From Bacillota bacterium (GTDB lineage: Bacteria; Bacillota; Clostridia; Lachnospirales; Lachnospiraceae), in the NCBI GenBank assembly GCA_023409535.1, contig JAEYGZ010000039.1, positions 558,001 to 622,000 of the forward strand: a stretch of 64,000 nucleotides of DNA, in the 5' to 3' direction. The position numbers and the translations under genes were made by a program. Numbering within the stretch: the first letter of the stretch is position 1; every line of letters begins with the position of its first letter. Below are positions 17,067 through 25,550 of the stretch, piece after piece. The notes under the pieces were generated by a model. That model saw only the letters and a list, made by a program, of their open reading frames with translations, was not told the origin of the DNA and did not search any database.

Positions 17067-20000
17067 TTGAAGGAAAAAATCGAGCGGTTCTCAAAAGGGG
17101 ATTTTGAATATGAGCTTCCTTTTATTTGTCTTTCAGAGGATGTAATCAGGATAACGGTTGAAGCAGGAAAGGTTTATGAAGGAAGTTTTACAATCAGCAG
17201 CAGTTCGGATGGTATATTGCAGGGCGAGGTTTATTCCTCCAGCCGTTTGCTGAGAGTTAACAATGCTTCCTTTTCCGGAGCAGATAATCTGATTATCTAT
17301 TCTTTTCATGCAACCTATTTGAAAGCAGGAGAAGAAGTTACCGGTGAGATCAGTATCGTCAGTGATTGCGGGGAGAGAGAAATTCCCTTTGAGGTGCAGG
17401 TGGAAGCTCCCGGTGTTATGACCTCGCTGGGAAAGATTAAGGATCTGTTCCAGTTTTCAAATTTGGCAAGAACGGATTGGTCCGAAGCCAAGAGAGTATT
17501 TCGGCAGGAGGATTTTGAACGCATCTTTCTGGCGAATGAGGACAGGGACCGTGTCATTTATTACAATCTGCTTAAGAGCATATCAACCAGTCAGGCATTG
17601 GAAGAATTCCTGATTGCGATTCGTAAGAAATCCAAGCTGCAGCTTTCCGTAGACAGGACGCAGGTAGAATACCAGGTGTCGGAGGAAGAGATCAGCGACC
17701 GGCTGACCTTGACCAAGGAGCATTGGGGATATGCGGAAATCAGGGTTACGACGGATGCTCCCTTTATCAAGCTCCTGCAGAAGTTTCTATGGGCAGACCG
17801 CTTTATCGGCAATACCCATCAGGTGGCATATACCATTGACAAGGATCAACTGCGATATGGGAATAATTATGGTCATCTGTGGATAAAGACTGCGTATCAA
17901 ACCATTGTTGTGGATATTTTATGTAAATATAGAAAAGAGAAGCGTAACTTATCAGAGCTTCGGCTGAATCAGAGGCTGGAGTTCGGTATGACTGAGAATT
18001 ATCTCAGTTATCAGCAGGGCAAAATCACGGCAGAAGGATATGTCAGGAAGACCGAAGCGAATCTTCTTCGAAGACAGGAGTATGCAAGCAGCAGGGTAGG
18101 TGAACTGATACGTACCCATTTAGCGATGGTTGGCGGTAAATATAAGCTGGCGGAGGAGCTGCTGAAGGATCTGGAAGCTGAGGCGGCGGTGATGCGAAGA
18201 CAGTCTGTCTTGGAATATTGCGCTTACCAGTATCTGAAGGCCTTGTATTATCGGGAGGATGTGATATTACACCAGGCGGTAGATTCTATCCGGTTTCATT
18301 ATTTAAATGTGAATAGTGACTGGCGAATCCTCTGGTTTCTGCTTGACCTTGACCTAAGCTATCAGAAGAATATCGGGGACAAGTTAAAGGACATCAGGGA
18401 ACAGTTTGATGGGGGTTGTCACAGTCCCGTCTTATATTATGAAGCGGTCCGCATCTATAATGAGGATCCGGTACTTCTGAGAGAACTGAATGATTTTGAG
18501 ATTCAGACAATCAATTATGGCATAAAAGAATCCATCCTATCAAAGGAGCTTGCGCTTCAATATACTTACCTGGCTGCAAAAAAGAAAACCTACCATCCGG
18601 TTATTTATCAATGTCTGCGCCGGTTGTATGAAGTATATGAGGAGCAGGATATCTTATCTGCCATTTGCAGCTTATTGATCAAAGGAGTTAAGAAAGCAGA
18701 ACAATTCCATAAGTGGTTCCGCCTGGGAGTTGAGGCCCAGCTTCGCATTACGGAGTTGTATGAATACTATATGTATACCATCAGCTTTGAGGAGCGCGGA
18801 CCCATAGCGCAGCCGGTACTACTGTATTTTATTTATAACAGCAGCTTAAGTGATAAGAAGAAAGCCTTTCTATATGCCAATATTGTAACACACAAGGATA
18901 ATAATGAGGCAATTTACCGCAGCTATTATAAACGTATGGAGGTTTTTGCCGCCAAGATGCTGGAAGCTCATATCATCAGCAGGGACCTGGCAATACTGTA
19001 CAAGGAATTTATTCATAAAAATGCATTGACTCCGGAACAGGCAAAGCATTTGCCCTATGTGATGTACCGGCATGAGCTGGCATGCAATAACCCGAATATC
19101 GTCAGTGTTACGGTGATACATAAAGAGCTGGGTATGGAAGAAAGCCAGAACCAGGGCAATACACAGGTGAATCTTTTTACTGCGGATGCTGAGATTTTTC
19201 TCACGGATTCCTTTGGTAACCGCTATGTTGATTCCATTGAGTATCAGGTGACAGCCTTCTTAAATTCCGAGGATTATGAAGACGGCTGTCTGGAATACAG
19301 TGATCACCCGATGCTGCTTTTGCACCTTTTTGACAGGTATCAGAACAACCATATTCTGAGTGAGAGCTCTATTGCACTTCGCAAACGGGTACTGCAGCAG
19401 GAGGCACTGGGCAAAGAGTACCATAATAACTGCTGCCGTACGTTGATTGAATATTATTATGACAGCTGCGATGACGGGCAGCTGGAATATTATTTAAACC
19501 TGCTCGATCTGCGGGAGCTTGGATACACAGACAGGGTAAGATATCTGGAGATTATGATGGCCAGGTCCCTGTATCATAAAGCCTTGGAAGCCCTTGGGGT
19601 CTTTGGCTATGAGAACTTAAGCGTCAACCGCCTGCTGAAGCTGTGTTCCGGCTGGATTAAAAGCGCAGATCACCAAGGAAATAGTCTGGTCCTGGAGCTT
19701 TGTCATCATGTATTTCTTCGGGGCAAATATGATGAAACAATTCTTCAGTACCTCGTGACTTATTATGAAGGACCCACCAGGGAATTCTACAGGCTCTGGA
19801 AGGCAGCCAGGGGATTTGATCTGGATACCCATATGCTGGAGGAGCGGCTCTTAACCCAAATGTTATTCAGCGAAGGCTATGTCGAGGACGGCATGGTCGT
19901 ATTCAGGGAGTATTATAAAAATGTAACGAATCATTTGCTGGTTCGTGCTTTTCTAACCTATTATGCCTATCATTATCTTGTGCATCTCCAGGTACTGTAT

Positions 20001-20624
20001 CAGGAATTATTCCTGATTATGAAACGAGAACTGAACTATGAGGAGAACGAAATCTGTCTCATCGCCTGGATGAGGCAGAATGCGGACAACAGAAAGCTTA
20101 CGGAGTCCGAGCTGGCGTTTATCGAATATCATATGGAGCGGCTGGTGAAGAAGGGAATTATCCTGCCCTTTTTTACGGAATACGGCAGGCAGGTGCATTT
20201 GCCGGAGCAGCTTCTTAACCGAAGCTACATTACTTATATCACAGACCCCAGGAAGCAGGTTTATATTCATTACCGGCATATGGGACAGGGAGAGCAGGCT
20301 TATATTACAGAGCGGATGCCGAATGTCTTCTTAGGAATTCATGTGAAGGATTTCCTGATGTTCTATCATGAAACCGTGCAGTATTATATAACGGAGGAGG
20401 CAGCGGCAAAAACCGATATCACGGAAAGCTTCTACCTCCAATATGAAGGGGAGACCATGCAGGAGGATGACTCGGCGTTTCACCAGATAAATCTGATGCT
20501 GATGGCCATGGAGAGGAAGGATGACAGTACTTTGCTTCCTATGATGGAGCGCTATATCACCAGGGAGCATATGCTTGATGCATGCTTTGGTCAAATAGAG
20601 GACGGAAAGCAGCGTAGATTCTGA
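17067..20624 (+). CDS. Giant DUF5717-like protein
   Basis: About 1185 residues, without signal peptide or membrane segment. The first 115 residues and a second stretch at about 195-290 look like two beta-sandwich (Ig-like) domains rich in short strands and ending in VQVEAP and VDILCKYR. From about 300 to 1120 it is almost wholly helical, with many Tyr, Leu and Glu, like a long solenoid of helical repeats. I recognise the family as DUF5717, found in Lachnospiraceae next to DUF5716. TTG at 17067 is taken as start because GGGGTGG sits 6 bases before it and family members begin there; the ATG at 17052 has no ribosome binding site. First gene of a four-gene cluster. Function unknown. Confidence 0.8.
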   Translation: MKEKIERFSKGDFEYELPFICLSEDVIRITVEAGKVYEGSFTISSSSDGILQGEVYSSSRLLRVNNASFSGADNLIIYSFHATYLKAGEEVTGEISIVSDCGEREIPFEVQVEAPGVMTSLGKIKDLFQFSNLARTDWSEAKRVFRQEDFERIFLANEDRDRVIYYNLLKSISTSQALEEFLIAIRKKSKLQLSVDRTQVEYQVSEEEISDRLTLTKEHWGYAEIRVTTDAPFIKLLQKFLWADRFIGNTHQVAYTIDKDQLRYGNNYGHLWIKTAYQTIVVDILCKYRKEKRNLSELRLNQRLEFGMTENYLSYQQGKITAEGYVRKTEANLLRRQEYASSRVGELIRTHLAMVGGKYKLAEELLKDLEAEAAVMRRQSVLEYCAYQYLKALYYREDVILHQAVDSIRFHYLNVNSDWRILWFLLDLDLSYQKNIGDKLKDIREQFDGGCHSPVLYYEAVRIYNEDPVLLRELNDFEIQTINYGIKESILSKELALQYTYLAAKKKTYHPVIYQCLRRLYEVYEEQDILSAICSLLIKGVKKAEQFHKWFRLGVEAQLRITELYEYYMYTISFEERGPIAQPVLLYFIYNSSLSDKKKAFLYANIVTHKDNNEAIYRSYYKRMEVFAAKMLEAHIISRDLAILYKEFIHKNALTPEQAKHLPYVMYRHELACNNPNIVSVTVIHKELGMEESQNQGNTQVNLFTADAEIFLTDSFGNRYVDSIEYQVTAFLNSEDYEDGCLEYSDHPMLLLHLFDRYQNNHILSESSIALRKRVLQQEALGKEYHNNCCRTLIEYYYDSCDDGQLEYYLNLLDLRELGYTDRVRYLEIMMARSLYHKALEALGVFGYENLSVNRLLKLCSGWIKSADHQGNSLVLELCHHVFLRGKYDETILQYLVTYYEGPTREFYRLWKAARGFDLDTHMLEERLLTQMLFSEGYVEDGMVVFREYYKNVTNHLLVRAFLTYYAYHYLVHLQVLYQELFLIMKRELNYEENEICLIAWMRQNADNRKLTESELAFIEYHMERLVKKGIILPFFTEYGRQVHLPEQLLNRSYITYITDPRKQVYIHYRHMGQGEQAYITERMPNVFLGIHVKDFLMFYHETVQYYITEEAAAKTDITESFYLQYEGETMQEDDSAFHQINLMLMAMERKDDSTLLPMMERYITREHMLDACFGQIEDGKQRRF

Positions 20625-20657
20625 TGCGGTAAAAACAGAGAGCGAGGTGGGCTGCAG

Positions 20658-21920
20658 ATGGATACATCGAAAAAGTTAATTGTGGGTTATGATCTGGGGG
20701 AAGACTATTCCCAGATAAGCTGCTTCAGCTACAAGAGCATGGAACCGGTGCCGATCAGCACCGGTGAAAAGGATGAATTGAAGCGCATTCCTACAGTCCT
20801 GTGCCTCAAAGCAGATACCAAACAATGGCTTTATGGTGATGAGGCCAGGAGCTGTGCCGCTTCAGACGAGGGGATACTGATAGAGCACCTGCTGAACAGG
20901 CTGATTTCAGGAGAGCGGTCGGAGCTTTACGGACAAAGCTTTGATGGAATTACGCTCCTTGAGAAATATTTCAGAAAAACGCTTATGCTCATAAAGCAGT
21001 ATTTTCCTACGGAGCCGGTAACAAGGCTGGTGGTTACGGTCCGGGAAGCACAGCCTGCCCTGACAGAGGGGATTTATGCCGCATTATCTCTTCTGGGCCT
21101 GGAAAGAGACCGTGTCTCGATATTAAGTCATGCCGGTGCTTATCTCTATTATGCCCTGAATCAGGAGCGGTCTTTATGGATGAATGATGCGGGACTGTTC
21201 GAGTTTAGTGAAGAGGGGTTATTCTATTACAGAATACGGTTAAACCGGAGAATGAAACCAATCATTGCCGGGTTGGAGAAGACGGATTATTCCCATATGC
21301 TGCATTACTCCATGCTGAAGGATAAGGAGAATAATGTCCCCTATCTGTTTGAGAATATCACAGGGACTGCGCTTTATAAGCAGCTGGTTACCACACTTTA
21401 TTTTACAGGCAAGGGCTTTGAAGGCGGTTGGGCGGAGCAGACCATAAAGGGCTTGTGTAATGGAAGAAGAGCATTTATGGGACAGAATTTGTTTGTCAGC
21501 GGAGCCTGTTATGCTGCAAAGGAATTCGCAGGTGATCGGACGCTGGGTGACTTCATTTTGTTGGATGATGATATGCTGGCCGGTTCGGTGGGCTTAAAGG
21601 TCTATTGCGATACCAGATATCAGGAGATTGGGCTGGCGGAAGCAGGAGAGAACTGGCATGAGATAAATAAAAGCATCGAAGTGATACCGGAGGGCGAGCC
21701 GGAGCTGGAGCTGATCTTAAAGAGTATGCTGGGAAGAGAGACGGTCAGGGAGAAAATTCATCTGACGAAGCTGCCGCAGCGTCCCAACCGGATGACCCGG
21801 CTGGAGATCAATTTTACTTGCCGGGACAGATCCACAGGTGTAATTACGGTAAATGATCTTGGTTTTGGTGGATTCTATCCTGAGACAGGAAAAGTGATGG
21901 AATTTACTGTTGAGATATAA
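20658..21920 (+). CDS. DUF5716-like protein with Hsp70/actin-type N-terminus
   Basis: A 420-residue soluble protein. Residues 8-60 (VGYDLGEDYSQIS, then IPTVLCL and LYGDEA) match the phosphate-1 loop and following strands of Hsp70 nucleotide-binding domains, and LFVSGACYAAKEF near 280 resembles their adenosine motif. The phosphate-2 loop expected in the middle (DLGGGT) is replaced by LFEFSEEGLFYYRI, so ATP hydrolysis may be lost. Residues after about 330 form a beta-rich domain similar in position to an Hsp70 substrate-binding domain. A GAGGTGG ribosome binding site precedes the ATG. It always seems to accompany DUF5717, suggesting a complex. Exact role unknown. Confidence 0.78.
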   Translation: MDTSKKLIVGYDLGEDYSQISCFSYKSMEPVPISTGEKDELKRIPTVLCLKADTKQWLYGDEARSCAASDEGILIEHLLNRLISGERSELYGQSFDGITLLEKYFRKTLMLIKQYFPTEPVTRLVVTVREAQPALTEGIYAALSLLGLERDRVSILSHAGAYLYYALNQERSLWMNDAGLFEFSEEGLFYYRIRLNRRMKPIIAGLEKTDYSHMLHYSMLKDKENNVPYLFENITGTALYKQLVTTLYFTGKGFEGGWAEQTIKGLCNGRRAFMGQNLFVSGACYAAKEFAGDRTLGDFILLDDDMLAGSVGLKVYCDTRYQEIGLAEAGENWHEINKSIEVIPEGEPELELILKSMLGRETVREKIHLTKLPQRPNRMTRLEINFTCRDRSTGVITVNDLGFGGFYPETGKVMEFTVEI

Positions 21921-21931
21921 GGAGTGAAGGT

Positions 21932-22762
21932 ATGGGGAAGCTAATTTTATGCAGTGGTGCCAGGACGACCAGACCATATGGATTTACAGGAACAGGAGAC
22001 AAGGTTTACTCCATAGAGGAGCTTTGCTATTATCTGTACCAGCATCCGCTTTTGATTGAGGAGGAGATCGTGAGCGATGCACTGATCGACTGGATCGGAA
22101 CGGAGCTGAAGCTTACACAAAGAAGTGAGAAGCTGCATCAGTTAAAAAGACAGAAGGCGGATGTGAAAACCATGGTAACCGTGGTCTTATGCAGTGCGGA
22201 CTATTATACGGAATACGAGATCAAGAGCTTCCTTCGGACGCTGGACGAAATTATCGGTATGCCCGGAATAAAGAGAAGCTGTATCAAGGCGGATACATAC
22301 CTGGCAAACCGGCAGTACCGGGAGGCAGCAGCAGAGTATGAGAAGATATTTGCGACACAGGAGGCCGCTGCATTGCCGCCGGAGGAGTATGGTGATCTTC
22401 TGCATAACCTGGCAGTAGTAAAGCTGCATACTTCAGGTCTTAAGGAGGCAGAGCAGCTGTTTGGCCAGGCATATGAACGTAATCGGAGAGAAGAGAGCTT
22501 ATGTCAGTATTTATATACCTTATATTTAAGCGGTGATGAGGAAATATATCTGCAAAAGCTGGAGGATTATCAGGTTGGTGAAGCACTCAGACAAAAGGTG
22601 GAGGATTTTCTGGAAGCCGAGAGCGAGAAAGTAAGGTATACGGAACAAATAGCTGCATTGGAAAACCTAAGACGGCTGAAAGGAAACGGGCAGATCAGCG
22701 AGTTCTATCAAAAAGCCGGGGATATGCTTTACGACTGGAAGCTTCGGGTACGCCATTGTTAA
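21932..22762 (+). CDS. TPR-like protein of the DUF5716/5717 cluster
   Basis: A 276-residue soluble protein. The N-terminal 100 residues (LILCSGARTTRPYGF onward) are mixed alpha/beta. Residues about 118-190 hold two helical-hairpin repeats of TPR type (ADTYLANRQYREAAAEYEKI and NLAVVKLHTSGLKEAEQLF). It begins 11 bases after the DUF5716 stop with AAGGAGTGA as ribosome binding site, so it is translationally close-coupled. TPR domains usually mediate protein contacts, fitting an adaptor for the Hsp70-like and giant proteins. No named family recognised. Confidence 0.72.
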   Translation: MGKLILCSGARTTRPYGFTGTGDKVYSIEELCYYLYQHPLLIEEEIVSDALIDWIGTELKLTQRSEKLHQLKRQKADVKTMVTVVLCSADYYTEYEIKSFLRTLDEIIGMPGIKRSCIKADTYLANRQYREAAAEYEKIFATQEAAALPPEEYGDLLHNLAVVKLHTSGLKEAEQLFGQAYERNRREESLCQYLYTLYLSGDEEIYLQKLEDYQVGEALRQKVEDFLEAESEKVRYTEQIAALENLRRLKGNGQISEFYQKAGDMLYDWKLRVRHC

Positions 22763-22767
22763 ACCGG

Positions 22768-22796
22768 TTGATCGGAGGCTTTCAATCGTGTACAAT
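22768..22796 (+). promoter_or_regulatory. Possible internal promoter
   Basis: TTGATC at 22768-22773 and TACAAT at 22791-22796 with 17-base spacing, between the TPR-like gene and the coiled-coil gene, could give separate expression of the last gene. Confidence 0.3.
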
Positions 22797-22837
22797 ATAG
22801 AGATATGCTAGAATAAGTACAGTGAGGATAAATAAGA

Positions 22838-24040
22838 ATGGGCATACGTAACATTTTCACCAGAAAAAGAAAAGAACAGCCGCAGATGGATGATACACTG
22901 CAGGAGGAGATAAAACAGGAGCAAACCGATCCCCTTTCTGATAAGAAGCGCCCGCTTCGATTGCTCTCCCATACAGAGCGGATTAGCTTTGTTAAGGATA
23001 ACTGTGAGCTTATTGTGGACAGCGGCAGGCAGATTGACGAGGCAAAGCTGGAGTATCAGGCGGTTACCTCGTATCTGACCGATATGCAAAAAATTGATAT
23101 GATTCCAGAGGAGCAGCGTGAGGATCTCAATGAAGCTGCGCGAAAAATAATCAACCTGAATCAGGAACGGGAAAAGCTGCAGCATAAGAGTAAAATATTA
23201 TCTGACCGGCAATATCGGTTGTACGAACGGTACGAAGAGCAAATACCGAAGGAATTGCCGCGGATCCGCGGCGGTGAAGAGTATCAGACAGTGATTCAAA
23301 AGGATCTGTCACATTTGGAGAAGGAAAAGAAGGTACTTAACCGGGAAGAAAATGAGATTATCAGCAAGCAGAGCTTCTTAAAGGGAATTGCCATTACAAC
23401 AAGCATTGTTGTAATCTCACTTTTTCTGCTCTTTGCTCTATTATCTGCCGGTACAAAGGCGAACTTCACGATACCGTTTCTGTTAACTGTTCTGATGGGG
23501 ATGGGATGTGCTTTTTATATTTTTATGGAAGCAAAAAAGAATTCAGGTGACATCCATCTGCTGCAGGCAAAGATGAACCGGCAGATTATGCTGATGAATA
23601 AGGTGAAAATCAAATCCGTCAATAACCGCAACTATCTTGACTATGCCTACAGTAAATATATGGTCGAGAATTATGAACAGCTGAAAAGATCCTGGGAGGA
23701 ATATGTCCGGATCAAGGATGAGGAACGAAGATATCAGAGTAATACGGAATTACTGGAATTCTTCAACAATGAATTGATCCATGAGCTGAAAAAATCCGGC
23801 GTTGTGGATATTGAGGTTTGGATCTACCAGCCTTCGGCCATTCTGGACAGCAAGGAGATGGTGGAGGTCCGCCACCGGCTCAATGTCCGCAGACAGAAGC
23901 TGAGGGAGCAGATTGAGTTAAACAATAAGCAGAAAGAGGAAGCCCTGGAGGGAATCCGGCAGCTGTTTAAAAGCTATCCTGAGGTTAGTGAGGAAGCCGG
24001 GAAGGTGCTCAGAAGCTACCGGATTGAGCTGGAAAATTAG
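22838..24040 (+). CDS. Coiled-coil membrane protein of the DUF5716/5717 cluster
   Basis: A 400-residue protein. Residues 1-40 are basic and polar; 60-180 form long charged helices likely to be coiled coil; two hydrophobic segments lie at about 183-204 and 210-231 with a short glycine-containing turn; 240-400 are again charged helices. The topology suggests a membrane hairpin with both long arms in the cytoplasm, a scaffold or anchor shape. It follows the TPR-like gene by 75 bases and the cluster ends in a hairpin at 24083. No named family recognised. It may tether the soluble proteins encoded upstream to the membrane. Confidence 0.72.
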   Translation: MGIRNIFTRKRKEQPQMDDTLQEEIKQEQTDPLSDKKRPLRLLSHTERISFVKDNCELIVDSGRQIDEAKLEYQAVTSYLTDMQKIDMIPEEQREDLNEAARKIINLNQEREKLQHKSKILSDRQYRLYERYEEQIPKELPRIRGGEEYQTVIQKDLSHLEKEKKVLNREENEIISKQSFLKGIAITTSIVVISLFLLFALLSAGTKANFTIPFLLTVLMGMGCAFYIFMEAKKNSGDIHLLQAKMNRQIMLMNKVKIKSVNNRNYLDYAYSKYMVENYEQLKRSWEEYVRIKDEERRYQSNTELLEFFNNELIHELKKSGVVDIEVWIYQPSAILDSKEMVEVRHRLNVRRQKLREQIELNNKQKEEALEGIRQLFKSYPEVSEEAGKVLRSYRIELEN

Positions 24041-24082
24041 ATCAAATGATATTTGAGCTCTTACCGTTTAAATAATACAAAT

Positions 24083-24137
24083 ACAAGCAGGTCTATCATC
24101 GCCCTACAGATACAGGGAACTGCATAGACCTGCTTGT
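24083..24137 (+). terminator. Terminator between the cluster and the cation-transport operon
   Basis: ACAAGCAGGTCTAT (24083-24096) pairs perfectly with ATAGACCTGCTTGT (24124-24137). The position between convergent genes suggests use in both directions. Confidence 0.8.
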
Positions 24138-24197
24138 TTCATTGCATATAAATATATATTGATAGCAGCCTCATCGTTTTCTGTCATGGATATCTGT

Positions 24198-24857
24198 TTA
24201 ACTGAAGATATTTTTTAGCTCTGCCCGGCTCTCTTCATCTGTTAACAGCATAATCTCATCATCTACCAGGATCATGGTATCACCCTTTGGTATTATTACT
24301 TCTTCGCTGCGTGTAATGGCGACCAAAACAGTCTTTTTTGGAATTGACAGGTCTTTAATCAGCTGATTGGCAGCTTTTGCGCCGGAATCCACCTTGATCT
24401 GCACGATGGAATAATTTCCTTGGTTAAGCTTCATCAGAGTAAACATATCCACAAGATTCATTTCCTCAACCACAAGGTGCGCTATCAAATCTGCCTGATT
24501 TACACCCACATCCACACCCATTCCGCTGTTATACAGCCAGGCATTCTTCGGGTTGTTCACTCTTGCGATAACGCGGGGTACCCCAAATTCCATCTTTGCT
24601 AAGGTGGATACTACCAGATTAATTTCATCCTCAGCAGTAACTGCAGCAACCACATCTGCCTCTGCGATACCGGCTCTTTCCAGTACTTCCGGATCCGAGC
24701 CGTAACCGAATACCAGCAATTCAGGCGGCAGCTCCCGTTCCAGCTTATGAAAGTTCTTTTCACGATATTCGATTACCCGGATATCGTGACCGCCGGAATT
24801 CAACAGGGAGGCAAGGTAGGTTCCGACTTGTCCTCCGCCTACAATAATAACTTTCAT
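24198..24857 (-). CDS. TrkA/KtrA-type RCK protein (K+ uptake regulator)
   Basis: A 219-residue regulator with an N-terminal Rossmann fold (VIIVGGGQVGTYLA; acidic residue in VIEYREKN) that binds NAD(H) or ATP/ADP, and a C-terminal RCK_C domain from about 135. RCK proteins form octameric rings that gate Trk/Ktr K+ channels. The start at 24857 follows AAGGAGGGG; an upstream in-frame ATG would add nine residues. It is the last gene of an operon with another RCK protein and a P-type ATPase. No TrkH/KtrB channel subunit lies in the window. Confidence 0.87.
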   Translation of the reverse strand: MKVIIVGGGQVGTYLASLLNSGGHDIRVIEYREKNFHKLERELPPELLVFGYGSDPEVLERAGIAEADVVAAVTAEDEINLVVSTLAKMEFGVPRVIARVNNPKNAWLYNSGMGVDVGVNQADLIAHLVVEEMNLVDMFTLMKLNQGNYSIVQIKVDSGAKAANQLIKDLSIPKKTVLVAITRSEEVIIPKGDTMILVDDEIMLLTDEESRAELKNIFS

Positions 24858-24870
24858 TCTTACCCCTCCT

Positions 24871-25521
24871 TTATGCGAGATCAAGCATAGTTTTTAGCTT
24901 ATCCGTTGCGGTATAGTTGACGGCGAGATACAGGATGTCATCTGCCTCCAGTATGGTTCCAAGTGTCGGTATAAAGGTTTTATTATTGCGGCTGACGGAT
25001 ACCACATTGATTTCACCGATTACAGCAAGCTCATTAACCTTTCTTCCTATCATAAGAGGAGGCACTTCAATCCGTACCAGGTTAACGCTTCCGTTTCCCA
25101 TCTCATATACACTGTCCAGCTGGCTGTAAGTTAATATTTCGGTTGCTCTTTCTACTCCCCAGGCAGTGGTTGACAGTGTTTGTATTCCAAGCCGGCGGTA
25201 AATCTCTGCCTTTCTTGCGTCATACAGACGGGCGATCACCCGTGGTACGCGGTAGATATTTTTAGCCACTCTGGCCACCACCGCATTGATTTCATCACTT
25301 TCCGTACAAGCTACCACCGCATCGGTATGTTCGATCTGTGCTTTGCTTAAGATATCCCGGTCAAACCCAAAGCCGAGGATTTTCATTCCGTTAAAGTTTT
25401 TTCCCAATCGGTCAAAGGCTTCCGGATCAGTATCAATAGCGGTTACCTGATGACCCTTTTTCATCAGATGCAGGGATAAGTTTGTTCCCATTCTTCCTAA
25501 ACCTACGATTATGACTCTCAT
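24871..25521 (-). CDS. Second TrkA/KtrA-type RCK protein
   Basis: A 216-residue paralogue of the next gene: MRVIIVGLGRMGTNLSLHL is the Rossmann phosphate loop, AIDTDPEAF carries the acidic nucleotide-binding residue, and the last 80 residues are RCK_C. The start at 25521 follows AAAGGAG at a 6-base spacing. The genes are separated by 13 bases here and 29 bases from the ATPase, a tight operon. Two different RCK chains side by side suggest a heteromeric ring or two partners. Confidence 0.87.
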   Translation of the reverse strand: MRVIIVGLGRMGTNLSLHLMKKGHQVTAIDTDPEAFDRLGKNFNGMKILGFGFDRDILSKAQIEHTDAVVACTESDEINAVVARVAKNIYRVPRVIARLYDARKAEIYRRLGIQTLSTTAWGVERATEILTYSQLDSVYEMGNGSVNLVRIEVPPLMIGRKVNELAVIGEINVVSVSRNNKTFIPTLGTILEADDILYLAVNYTATDKLKTMLDLA

Positions 25522-25550
25522 AATGAACTCCTTTCTATCTGATTTATACT

